Shown here in pieces: positions 13,346 to 38,083 of a DNA stretch of 64,000 nucleotides. Every line of letters begins with the position of its first letter. Within the stretch, counting starts at the first letter, position 1. A program made the position numbers and the translations under genes. Source of the DNA: Lithospermum erythrorhizon (taxonomy: Eukaryota; Streptophyta; Magnoliopsida; Boraginales; Boraginaceae); contig JADFUC010002398.1 in assembly GCA_019722365.1 (NCBI GenBank), positions 1 through 64,000 on the forward strand, written 5' to 3'. A model generated the notes under the pieces. The model was not told where the DNA came from, made no database searches, and saw only the letters and a list, made by a program, of their open reading frames with translations.

Positions 13346-13889
13346 TAGATACAAACATTAACTTTTATTTTTGTGTTTCTGTTTTTATTTCCCTTGATTG
13401 ATTTTAACACCGTCGAAATGCATACGAAGTTTTTGTATTATTGTCTCAAGGTGGAAATGGTGTGTTTTAGGGCGGAGTCGAAGCTCGCAAGTCGGGGAGG
13501 TGGCTTTGAAATAGGCACCAGCGCCTTAGGAAGTATGTGGGCGGCTTTGAAATAAGCTTACTACGCTAAAATATGGCTTGCCCCACGAAGGTAGAGTGTC
13601 CGACGAGGAAACTTTATTTTTAAGCCGAATTTTTATGTGAATGGTGGGGTTAGGTCACTCATGACATTCGAGATAAATGCTTTTTTATTAATAAGATTAA
13701 AAGCAAAAAGAAAAAAGTTCTAAACAATATGTTAAAAAGGAAAGAGAGTATATAGCAAGCCCGAACAGACAACTAATCCGATATTATTGGGCCAAACGGC
13801 GGGCCCGATTGAAACATGGCGCGTTAAAATACTACAGCCCCCATCAACCAAACCATCTCTCTCGTTTTTTCTCTGCTCTCTTCTCCCAG
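13346..13889 (+). promoter_or_regulatory. Upstream region, likely promoter and 5' UTR of the splicing helicase gene
   Basis: The last 150 bases before the gene carry a candidate TATA box (TATATAG, 13749-13755), a TGGGCC element (about 13788-13793) of the site II type common in plant housekeeping promoters, a GGGCCC palindrome at about 13801, and a long C/T tract (13853-13889) typical of plant 5' UTRs. The tract ends in a splice donor (CAG|GTAAAT, 13889/13890). The transcription start is not fixed by the sequence; it would lie near 13785-13850. I see nothing recognisable in 13346-13700. Confidence 0.45.
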
Positions 13890-14440
13890 GTAAATTTTTA
13901 ATTAATTTACTTGTTTGTAAATCATTGATTATGCAATTTCATTCTTCGTAATTTTATGTTAATTTTCTAAGTATATGCTATTGTACATTTATTTAATTAA
14001 TTGATTAATTATTCAACACGTTGTTTTTAAGTTTTTCTTCTATTTTCTGTTCTAGGGTTTTTATATATAAATGTTTTGAATTGATGAGCTCGTATATTTA
14101 TGCGTAACGATTTGTTAATTAGTGAATAATGTCATTTTCTATATTGTGATTAAATAAAGTCAGAAGAATTGCATCTGGGTGATTTTACACAAGTATATCT
14201 ACTCCAATTAGCTCCAATTATTACTCCAACTATCCCCGATATATAGGCGATTACATTTGTAGTCTGCGTGATTTTCATCATCATTATTGTTTTGATTTAG
14301 TTATTGGAAGACGGAGTTTGTGTGATTTAGGCAACTATATTAATTACTGCAGACGAAGGGATTGTGTGACTGGTGTTTTCCTCGACTTTTATACCCAATG
14401 TACATGTCTAACTGTTTAATTTTATTGTTGGTTGATCCAG
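13890..14440 (+). other. 5'-UTR intron of the splicing helicase gene
   Basis: The donor CAG|GTAAATT at 13890 and the acceptor TTGATCCAG at 14440 bound a T-rich stretch of 551 bases with no coding potential. The start codon follows four bases after the acceptor, so the leader exon and coding exon 1 are joined just before ATG. Introns placed this close to the start are common in highly expressed plant housekeeping genes. The call rests on splice signals only. Confidence 0.6.
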
Positions 14441-14444
14441 GAAA

Positions 14445-28519
<14,075 letters not shown>

Positions 28520-29479
28520 AAGTTCCATGTTCAATAGTAGGAAACCAGTCCTCTCACAACATGGGGATGAAATTCCATGCTCAGCAGCAAGAAAGAAGCA
28601 CTGGTGCAGAAGGTCTCTCGCATCGTTAGCGGCTAGAAAGATGTAACCATTGTTGCAGATCTTTATATGCATGATACTTATCTGGAGAAGATCGAGCCAC
28701 GAAGCTAAGGAATGGGACATTGTAAATAACTGAAGACCTAAAATTTTGTAGATTGCATTCAGTTCAATTTTATATTGTCAGCAAATTAATTTCAGTACTA
28801 TTATCAGATGTTTTATGAAGTTTGCTCAATATGTTAGGTTACGTTTCTCAGTTTTCTTCGAAATTTTTCCTCTACATAATCTTTCCACTAATTATTACTA
28901 CTTGTAACTTAGTGATGATAATGATGATTGCTAGGTATATAAATAATTGTTTAATTTAGTAGTTTAATAGTTGATATTTTAGGGTTATGCAAAACCATAA
29001 GGGGGGATAAACTGATAAAGTATGCACGACATAAATCGGGTGCACAAATTTTCAGAAGGCCGCAGGAGCAATAATTTTCTTCTCGATAGTACTCCCCATG
29101 TAGGGTTTGTACAGGAGCTGAGTTGCATTCGGTTTGAGGCAAATAGTAATCAGATATATTTTGTTGATTGACTTGGTTCTTTCAAAGATCCGAATGTAAA
29201 TAGGTTATATTAGGTTTTGGGCCAGTTTTCGGGTTGTTTTTAGAGTTTGTTTGTTGCATCAAAAGCGAAGTCAAACTAAATAATGGCTGAATTATAAGCT
29301 GAATTTGAATCTTGAAAATATTTAGGTGTTTGATAATAGTTCGAGCAAAAAAATTTAAATTGAATTATAGTGATAATTTTACGATCTTATATTTCGTTTA
29401 TATATATCATCATATATTAAACAAATAATACTCTGATAGATAAATAAATAATAAATATTATGAATAGAATAAATATGAT
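28520..29479 (+). other. 3' UTR and downstream flank of the helicase gene
   Basis: The stop codon TGA is at 28517-28519. A 3' UTR of about 250-350 bases is likely, but no canonical AATAAA is seen; AATTAA near 28785 and T-rich stretches are the only candidates. From about 28900 to 29300 there is unassigned sequence, and from 29380 it turns AT-rich. Confidence 0.5.
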
Positions 29480-30980
29480 TATAAAAATAAATTTTAATTA
29501 TTATTATTATTATAATTATTAAAAGTTATAATAATTATTATCATAAATTATAATAATAATAATAATTAAATTATAATAATAATTAATTATAATAATAATA
29601 ATTATTATTATTAATTATAATAATAATAATTATTAATTATAATAATAATTATTATTAATTATAATAATAATAATTATTATTAATTTATATAATAATTATT
29701 AATTATAATAATAATTATTATTAATTATAATAATCATTATTATTGAAATTATAATAATAATTATTATTAATTATAATAATAATAATTGTAATTATAATAA
29801 TAATTATTATTAATTATAATAATAATAATTATTAATTATAATAATAATTATGATGATTAATTATAATAATAATTATTAATTATAATAATAATTATTATTA
29901 GTATAATAATAGTATTATTAATTATAATAATAATAATTATTAATTATAATAATAATTATTATTAATTATAATAATAATTATTATTAATTATAATAATAAT
30001 TATTATTAATTATAATAATAATTATTATTATTATAATAATAATTATTATTAATTATAATAATAGTATTATTAATTATAATAATAGTATTATTAATTATAA
30101 TAATAATAATTATTAATTATAAATTATAATTATTGATTATTATATTAGTATTATTAATATAACAATTAATTCTTATTATTATAATAATAATAATTATTAT
30201 TACTATAATTAATAAAATTATTTTTATTTTATTTTTATTCTTATAATTATTTTATTATTATTATTTTGTTATTATTATTATTGATTTTATCATTATTATT
30301 ATTATTATTATTATTATTACATGTTTGTTATTATTATTTTTTTGTTTTTTGTTATTATTATTATTTTTATTTTTATTATTATTATTTTGGATATTAGTAT
30401 TATAGTTTTTTATTATTATCATTATTATTATTATGATTATGATTATTATTATTATTATTTTGTTTTGTTATTATTATTATTTTTATTATTATTACAGTTT
30501 TATTATTATTTTATTATTATTATTACTATTACTATTATTATTATTTTTTTTAATATTAACATTTTATTATTTTTTCTATTATTCTCATTATTTTATTATT
30601 ATTATCATTATTATTATTATTATTATTATTATTAATTAATTATTATTATTATTATTTTATTCTTACTTAATATTATTATTATTATTTCATTATTATTATT
30701 ATTATTATTTAATATTAGTTTTTGTTATTATTATATTATTTCATTATTATTATTATTAATTTAATTTTTTATTTATATTATTATTTTAATGTTATTATTA
30801 TTATAATAATAATTATACTTATAGTTTTATTATTTTTAATATTTTCGATATTATTATAAGTTTTTTACTTTTATTATTATTTGTTATTACTATTATTATT
30901 ATTTTATTATTATTTATTGTTATTATTATTTTATTATTATTGTTTTTATTATTTTTATTTTTATTTTATCATTAATACTC
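29480..30980. repeat. A/T-only minisatellite and (TTA)n tract, about 1.5 kb
   Basis: From 29480 to about 30180 the sequence is almost purely A and T and repeats a unit of roughly 20-22 bases (AATTATAATAATAATTATT type) that is itself nearly palindromic. From about 30200 to 30980 it becomes (TTA)n with T on the plus strand, with few G or C. It lies about 1 kb past the helicase stop codon. The open frames that run through it encode only Tyr/Ile/Leu/Phe and are artefacts of the repeat. Confidence 0.95.
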
Positions 30981-30984
30981 TTAT

Positions 30985-31925
30985 TAGGGCTTCGGTTGGA
31001 CTCGGATAAAAATCCGATTTCGTATCCGGTCCGGTCCGGCCGGATTTTCGGATTAAAAAACCGGTCGGACCGGACGGTTTAACCGATATTTTTTGCATAA
31101 AGCTGGACCGGATCCGATTGTCGGTCGAATTTGGCCGGATTTAACGGTCGGTCGATTACGTTATTAGCCAATGACTTTTAAATAAAATTATCTTAGTCAA
31201 TCAGCCCGTCAACCTAAACCATTCTTTCCCTTTGCCGATTGGCGGCTTGACGCCCAGCGCGAAAAAAACCCCTAAACCATTCTCCCCACACAAGCATTCT
31301 TGGCCTTATGAGCATGCGTGTGAATCGAGGACCACCCGCTTGAACTATGAGAGTCGCTTGACTTGCGGGCGCTGCTAATCGAGGCATTTTTACTACATTG
31401 TCGATATCAGAGTCGAAATGTGGGTTCTATAAAATACGCTTTGATTTTTGATTCTGCGATAGCGGATTTAAAATGCTTGTGGCATCAAATATATTAAATT
31501 AAGATGTTATCATTTACGGATCATGAAGGCTGCGGATATATGGAATCACTTGGTTACGTTTTTTAGCTAGCCGCCATAATTGTATACTGTGATTAGTTCT
31601 GATGTTAAACTTTGGATGCAATCTCTATTATGTCGATCGATTTGAATCGGTTCAGCATCACAACACTACTTTTTGCCATACTACGGGTTGCTCGTATTCA
31701 CGTTATCTAAATCGGTCCATAAATAAAATGGCCCAAAAACTAATAAAAAATGGAAGCCCCGATAAAGCGGGCCAAAATCGGTATATCCGATCGGTCAATC
31801 AGAATCGATCCGGCCAGGATTTCGGATAACGGACGGATTTTTTCCCACTTTCAAAATATCCGAAATCGGTTTGATTTTTGCCCCCTAAAATCGATAAATC
31901 CGGTCGATCGCTTTTCCCAAACTTA
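30985..31925. mobile_element. CCGGTCCGG-rich block, possible decayed DNA transposon
   Basis: The left edge TAGGGCTTCGGTTGG (30985-30999) leads into repeated CCGGTCCGG, CGGTCGG and ATCCGATTT motifs up to about 31160. Similar motifs in both orientations return at 31750-31925 (TATCCGATCGGTC, CCGGCCAGGATTTCGG, CCGGTCGATC). A middle segment without them separates the two. Motif clusters near both ends are typical of non-autonomous hAT-like elements, but I could not match the termini or a target duplication. Confidence 0.35.
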
Positions 31926-32453
31926 CTTTTCTAATTTCCTCTATACTATCAGTAAGTTTCAAATTGCCCACTTAAATCTCAAATTTAAATGCAATGTCGT
32001 TTAACAAAAGAGGGCAAACTTCCCGAATATCACATATATTCGATTTTTTTGGGGCACGTTTGAAAATAACAAAACATTTGTATTTATTTTAATGAAGTTA
32101 ATGCCATGGATGATCACTTAAATTTACTCCGTTTCAACAGTCGATCACTTATATTTGAAATGTCATAGTCAACGTGAAGTCAGCATCATGACTTTTATTA
32201 AAATTGAAAAGAGTACCTCAAAATGAATTTTGGAAAATTTGATCATATCGATTTGCCAGAGAAAAAATCAAATTTAAGGGGTGATAATAAAATGTGTCAA
32301 GTAAAACGATTTTTTGAAAATATGTCGAATGGAATATTTTTGAAACATATATATATATTCAATGGTGAATGTTTATAAACATGTATGATTGAAATGGTCA
32401 TTAGCCTAAAAACAAACCAAAAGCGAAACACTACGACTATTCTCTTGAAAATG
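31926..32453. other. AT-rich intergenic DNA, nothing recognised
   Basis: I see no coding or repeat structure except CACTAC at about 32429-32434, which might be a CACTA-type end (see the findings). It lies directly left of the AGAAG target duplication. Confidence 0.6.
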
Positions 32454-32458
32454 AGAAG

Positions 32459-32700
32459 TGTTATGGGAAATAATAAATGTCTTAAACTTTGTCAGCCAAA
32501 GGTAAATGCTTTTGTTGTTTGAAAAAGGGATGACAGTTAGGAAGGAAGTGAATTACTTGTTTGCAAGACATACCATATGTATTGTATCTTGAAACCTATA
32601 AATAGGCACCACCCAATGTAGTGAATATCAAGCAATAAAGTCTATTCTCCTCTTTTCTCTTATTATCTGTCTATTTACTTTATTAGTTATATTCGTAATA
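32459..32700 (+). repeat. 5' LTR of the short-LTR copia element
   Basis: It starts TGTTATGG and ends TTCGTAATA (the expected CA is changed). CTATAAAT at about 32597 is the probable TATA box, and AATAAAG at about 32635 resembles a poly(A) signal at the same place in both LTRs. Confidence 0.88.
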
Positions 32701-33928
32701 CGTTATCAGCACGTCATGGTCTCGAGGCAGTCTAAAAGACAATCATTAATACTCAATCTAGAAGACTTATTAATTCAAAATCGTTAGTTTCATTAGATAC
32801 ATAGACACTTTTGGCGATTTGTAAATGCATTAGTTACATGACTATGCGAGGAAGACATTTATCAATTATCTAATTCACCGAAAACTTATTAGATTTATAT
32901 ATTCATTACATTTATTTGTATCATCACAATCGCATTTAATATGAGTATTAAATATTGAGGATAATATAAACCAAAAAGTTACTACCAAACAAATTTCTGA
33001 CCTCAAGATAGCAACGAAGTCTTATACAGTTGTAAACACTCAAATTAGAGTGGAGGTTCCTGAAAAACCATTGTAGATGAAATAGTTCCACAATTGAAGA
33101 TATAGCATTGAAGATGGTCTAGAAGAATAACACCTCCAAAATAGGTAGACTAATAACATGTCTCATGAATAAGCTTAAGCTACAACTAATGTCTAGAAGA
33201 CATTTACATAACAAAATTCATGAATACTCTTAAAATCTCCGTTATACAGAACATGAATAAAATTGTGAATAAGTATTTGCATAGAATGAAAGGCATTGTA
33301 TCATGAAGCAATATGAGGATCAAAATCTATCTCCTTAAGTAGTAGATGTATATATTTATGAATGAACAAAGAGAAAAACGATCAGAATAAATAAAACTCA
33401 TTATATAAGTGAGCAATTTAGATTTGAAGTCTATTAAAGAAGATGATCTTGAATGGAATTTATGTCTTGAGTACGTGTGAGAATAAATTACCTAAGTTTT
33501 GTCATATAATGTTGTACCACGAAGCACTAAATAAATTTGTAAGGTACGACACATACACTCTTTTTTTATAGAGGGTATCAAAGGCCTCTATGTTTGGTAG
33601 CAACAAAGATAACCTCTTGATTTGCGTAAATCGAGCATAATATAGCGTCACGGCGAAATATGTATACATGTAAACATGTAAACAAATTTGTGATGCTTGA
33701 AGGCATCTGTATTCCACAGGGAACTTAACTGGATTGAGTTAGTATGAGAAAATATTTTAATAAATTTAAAGTCATTCAGAAGATGGATTGTAAGTTCGAG
33801 TTGCATTATTAGACATTTATCTACATTATCATTTTATTGAATATCAGATGAATATACATATGTATAGATAATATTTCATACATATTTTACATATTTTGCA
33901 TTTATATTATGTTTTATGTGATCATATG
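32701..33928 (+). pseudogene. Left interior of the short-LTR copia element
   Basis: This begins with the primer site CGTTATCAGCACG. The following 1.2 kb should hold gag, but I see only broken frames and no motif I can name. It ends where the family-S LTR starts (TGTTGG at 33929). Confidence 0.6.
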
Positions 33929-34448
33929 TGTTGGAAATCAAATTATTTTGATTTATATAATTATAAAGATTCGCGACGATTGTTGTAACAGTCGTTTACT
34001 AGTTTTAGTTAAAATGTGATTACTCAAACTAAGTGTTCAAATAGTAATTGAATTACTAGAATTGGAACTTCGAATAATATCGCGGGGAGTTATAATGTCG
34101 GATTGCTAGGTCCATTACATAGCAGATATAATAATCATAATGGTCAATTATTATAAAATATCAGAGATTAGTTTCTGTTTTTTTTTGAATAAGTTTTCTT
34201 TAATATATATATATATATATTTCATGAATATAATTATGAGAATCAATTTTAAATTTATTTCCTATCACGTTTAAATTGGATATTTATGTGATTAATTTTG
34301 ATTTGTATAATAAAAAATGAAAAGTTTCTATATGATTGTTAATCATGTATTTAAAATTTGAATTGATTGAGAAATTTTATTTCAACCTCATAATTAGTGT
34401 TCATTTTATTATATAATTTATTGTATTTTATTGCGTATTAAGTACATG
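33929..34448 (+). mobile_element. Left part of the plus-strand family-S copia element (truncated LTR plus leader)
   Basis: 33929 to about 34170 matches the first 240 bases of the family-S LTR. The sequence then jumps to leader DNA (about 34190-34448) that matches the minus strand of 9250-8960 in the other family-S element. About 700 bases of LTR, the primer site and the GC-rich leader part are therefore deleted. The leader is broken at 34449-34453 (TTTAT) by the Tekay LTR. Confidence 0.8.
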
Positions 34449-34453
34449 TTTAT

Positions 34454-36999
34454 TGTAATAACCCGTTCGGTTAATTTCGATAATAATATTAATTAAATGA
34501 CTTGTTGAGCAGAATCATTATGATTAAAGTGGTTAGATAACGCCGTTAGCGTGATTTCGGGCACAAACTCTGTGCAACTCAGACTTGAGGTAAGTAATCT
34601 CTTTCATCTTTCATCCTTGTCGTTCTGTGCAAAAGAAAACACAAAATATCTCCCTCTTCCCTCTGAGGTTTTGGCGAGACCGTTGATGAGCAACATAAAA
34701 ATTTCTCTTCGTTTAAATCCAGCTTTTATTGTTTATAATAAAGATCCTCGAGTTGATTGTTAAGGCTTTCGACATCTTTCCTACAAATTTGAGGTAAGAA
34801 ATTAGAGTTTTGGTTGATTTTGAGGTTTGACTTGTTACTTTTTTGATACAACTCAATTTTATGTTGTTTTGAGTTTGTTATGGATGCTATATGATGTATA
34901 GAAGTGCTTAATTCATGATTTAGAGGTTGTTTGAGGATGTTAAAGATAGGTTGACTTTTTTAGGTTTTAGTTGACTTTCTTGGTTGATATTTTTCTAAGA
35001 CTTTAAATGTGTAGGGAGTTTAATTGGGACCTTATTGTAGTTATTGTGAGGTTAAAATTGTGATTTAAAAAATTAATTAAAGGGATTAGGTTGAAAAGTG
35101 CGATTTGTAAGTTGAGTTATAATTGATATTTTTAAGATATAGGTTCTTAATTATGGACTTGAGGGTTAAATATAATGACTTACTCATTGATATGACATGT
35201 TAAAATAATAGGTGGAATTCTAGTAGGGGAATCGATTGGGTTGTGTCAGAAAGCCCGGGATTATTAATTAGTTATTTTATCCGTCGTTTTAGGCTTGGAT
35301 TTAGAAATAGTTCCACTAAGAGTTGGTAGTGTATCTTCTAGAGACGCAAGAAGTATAGTAGTAAGGTTTGATTATACTTTACGGTCTTTTTGCTGGCGTT
35401 GATCGTGGTAAGGGGCGATTCACAGTGATTGTGTTCGCGAAGGTTTTGTAGTAGTAGCAGAGAGGTGAAATCTTATCTAGCAGATTGTTACTTACGTACC
35501 CCCACTTTAAATTGTGTGAACATATTATTGTGGGTATGACTATGTGTGAATAGTATACATGTGTCCTTGTGGTATTATGATTATGTGAGAATGGTATACA
35601 TGTAATGATTTATGCGATTATGTGTGATTCGTTTGTGTGAGCCATGATATGATTGTGATTATATTTCGATTTACGTGGCGCTTGTCGACTGTATGACTAC
35701 GTGGCCTTGTAAACCTTTGTTGTATTTATATGGCCTTGTCGGCGGTTGTGATTGATTTATGATTGTGAGATGTTTAGCTGTGTGCTTGGAGATTGTTTGG
35801 GAGTAGAGTAGTTGGTTATTGAGAGGTGTTGGTTGGAGTTATATATGATTTTGAGGTGAGCAGGTATCGAGTTTGACCACATGTTGGGATGATCAGGGGT
35901 TAGGTGACTCTCCTTCCTTGGGATATGTGGCTATTTATTGGCACTTATCTTCGGTATAGAATGCGATGTGAGATCTATTATCACTTTGCTATGTGCATTG
36001 TGGGTGTTGGCCTTATACTTCGGTATGAGATGCGGGTGGGAAGACTATTATCGCTGTTTATGTGCATTGTTGGTGTTGGCCTTATACTTTTGGTATAAGT
36101 GCGGTGTGAGATCTGTCAACTTTGCTTTATGGGCATTGTTGATGTTGGCGGCACTTTATACTAGGTATAGAGTGAAGTGGTTATTAGCGATTGATGCATT
36201 CCTGAGGTAGGCCGGATTAAGTATATCTTGGCGTTAGAGGTGGTATCGCTTGTGGAGATATAGAGATAGAAGGTGATGACTAGAGTTATAATTAGTTGTT
36301 GAGTCTCTGTGATTTCATCTTTGGGTGATTGTGTGTGTCTTATTGAGACCTTCTATTATATATCTTAACATGTTATGCACGAGACCTCTTTTGGAATCTT
36401 ATTGTATGACCTTATTAGGAAGTCCACGGATATATCGTATTTATTAAAGCATTGAATATTATAATATTTGTCATCTGCGTTCCGTATGGGAAGTTCACCC
36501 AGTGTGTTAAGTTTTTCACTAAGCCGCGGCTTACGCTTGCCGCTTTGGGCATTTAATTTCTTGAGTTGTGAGGCGGCCGGTTGAGCCTTGAGGTTGTTGG
36601 AAGTTGTCTTGAGTGGCTAGAGTGGCGCCGGGTGGTAGGGGATCCTCGCGATCTCATTTTGATGTTGTCAGCCCGTTTTGATTGTTGTATTTCCACTTTT
36701 CAAACTTTAGCCTTCAGCCGGAGTATTTTATATTAAATGTCTGATGCCTACTGCTTTTGTAGCCTTCTTAGGCATTATTGTTTATTTGAATATGTTGTAT
36801 ATATATGGAGTTGGTTGGTTAGATATCACGATGGGTTGTAAAATTTTAAAAGTGTATTATTTTGAGAATATTAATGGAAATCAAATTTTGAATGAAGCAG
36901 TAGTTCTTTAAAGCGAGTCGTCAATCGGTTTGGTGGCTACGGTGTTCAGGGATATAATGATTTTTCACCTCGGGCGGCCGATAGAGCAGAATGGATGCA
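34454..36999 (+). repeat. Tekay-type Ty3 LTR, copy 1 (flanked by TTTAT on both sides)
   Basis: This LTR of 2546 bp begins TGTAATAACCCG and ends GATGCA. It is flanked by TTTAT at 34449-34453 and 37000-37004, so taken alone it looks like a solo LTR. It matches 42710-45344 along its length with many small indels and substitutions. It contains three to four tandem units of about 70 bp at 35936-36170, built around GTGCATTGTTGGTGTTGGCC. Confidence 0.88.
35936..36170. repeat. Tandem ~70-bp repeats inside Tekay LTR copy 1
   Basis: Three to four degenerate units each carry CGGTATRAGTGCG, GAGATCTATTATC, TTTGCTATGTGCATTG and GGTGTTGGCCTTATACTT. The same array is at 44290-44520 in LTR copy 2, so it predates the insertion. 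Confidence 0.85.
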
Positions 37000-37004
37000 T
37001 TTAT

Positions 37005-38083
37005 TAATGTATGAATGACATTTTTCTTTTCATACTTAATAGTATTAAATTCGCTAAATGATATTCATGAGTCGATTAATCGGTGCCATTTAATATGTAT
37101 AAATTCATAGTTTATGTGTTTTGAATTTATTATATATTGTAATAGGAATGGAAAGGGGATATATTGATACTTATGACCTGGTTATTTTTGAAATACGGTG
37201 CGAACCGTTTATACATTTGTACCGACTCTTGAGTCGTTTATTTTATTTTACCCACAAGCCTGCGTGCTGTCTTAGCTGGGTTAGTAAATAAATGTACAAC
37301 CGTGGAGGCATTGAAGATGGCGTTCCACCATGTCAGATTGGAGGTTTCCAAAACTAAAGAATACAAGATTGCACTTGATAAGTGATGTAATAGGTTTATT
37401 ATTATTTGTATTTTTAGGGTCATATCATATATCTCCTAAATGTGTATCATTTATTTTATTTTTTTTCATGATGTCGTATTACTTGAATATGTGTTATAAC
37501 ATGTTAAATAATTAATTAAATAATATGAATCTCACCATAATTTAAGCGCTAAATGTCAAACCAATTTTAAAAGTTGTGAAACTTATCTGTGATCACCAGG
37601 AAGCGTGGCTGTGATGGCGAGGTGTCTTTGGTATCGTGGCAGTATGGCAATGGATCGTGTTGAAGTGATTTCCTTCGCGTTGTGGGCTTTGAGATGATGG
37701 AATTTCCAAAGTAAAATTGGTTTAATTGGTGACAACCGATGATTTCCGCTAACGTTGTGGGCTCATTGACTCACACTGTTAGGTAATCCTGGCAGGAATG
37801 CTAGTAACACAAGAGTTATGTCGTGTTCATGGTGGTTAGTTAACCTCTTTGTTGTGTTGGTTTTTCAAAATGTATGTAGTGTTGCCATTTGAAATTCCAA
37901 TATAGTAGATCTTGCATACTAATACATTTTGTGAGATTTTGAGTATTGGTATTACTTTACAATTTATTTTGTAAGTGTTTGACATGATAGATTGCTAAAT
38001 TGTTGTCATTTACATACTTATTCTTGTAGAATTAAAAGCGGCCCTTTAATCCACCTTGAAACTTCGCTTAATTTGCGCTTGAG
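37005..38083 (+). repeat. Duplicated family-S copia segment (copy 1)
   Basis: This segment directly follows Tekay LTR copy 1 and matches two places: 45350-46399, after LTR copy 2, and the minus strand of about 8930-7900 in the other family-S element. It is therefore copia interior, not Tekay. In an ordinary element the Tekay primer site and leader would begin at 37000. Similarity with copy 2 stops at 38083/46399, where the Tekay interior begins. Confidence 0.8.

Noticed and set aside
29480..30180. CRISPR-like regular repeats
   Set aside because: The units abut without unique spacers, are A/T only, and the window is a plant nuclear genome.
30321..30639. Open frames of about 70-100 codons
   Set aside because: They run through the TTA repeat and encode only Tyr, Ile, Leu and Phe; they are a product of the repeat.
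36838..37004. LTR copy 1 extended to 38083 as a 3.6-kb LTR
   Set aside because: TG...CA ends and TTTAT on both sides put the LTR end at 36999, and the following kilobase matches copia interior elsewhere.
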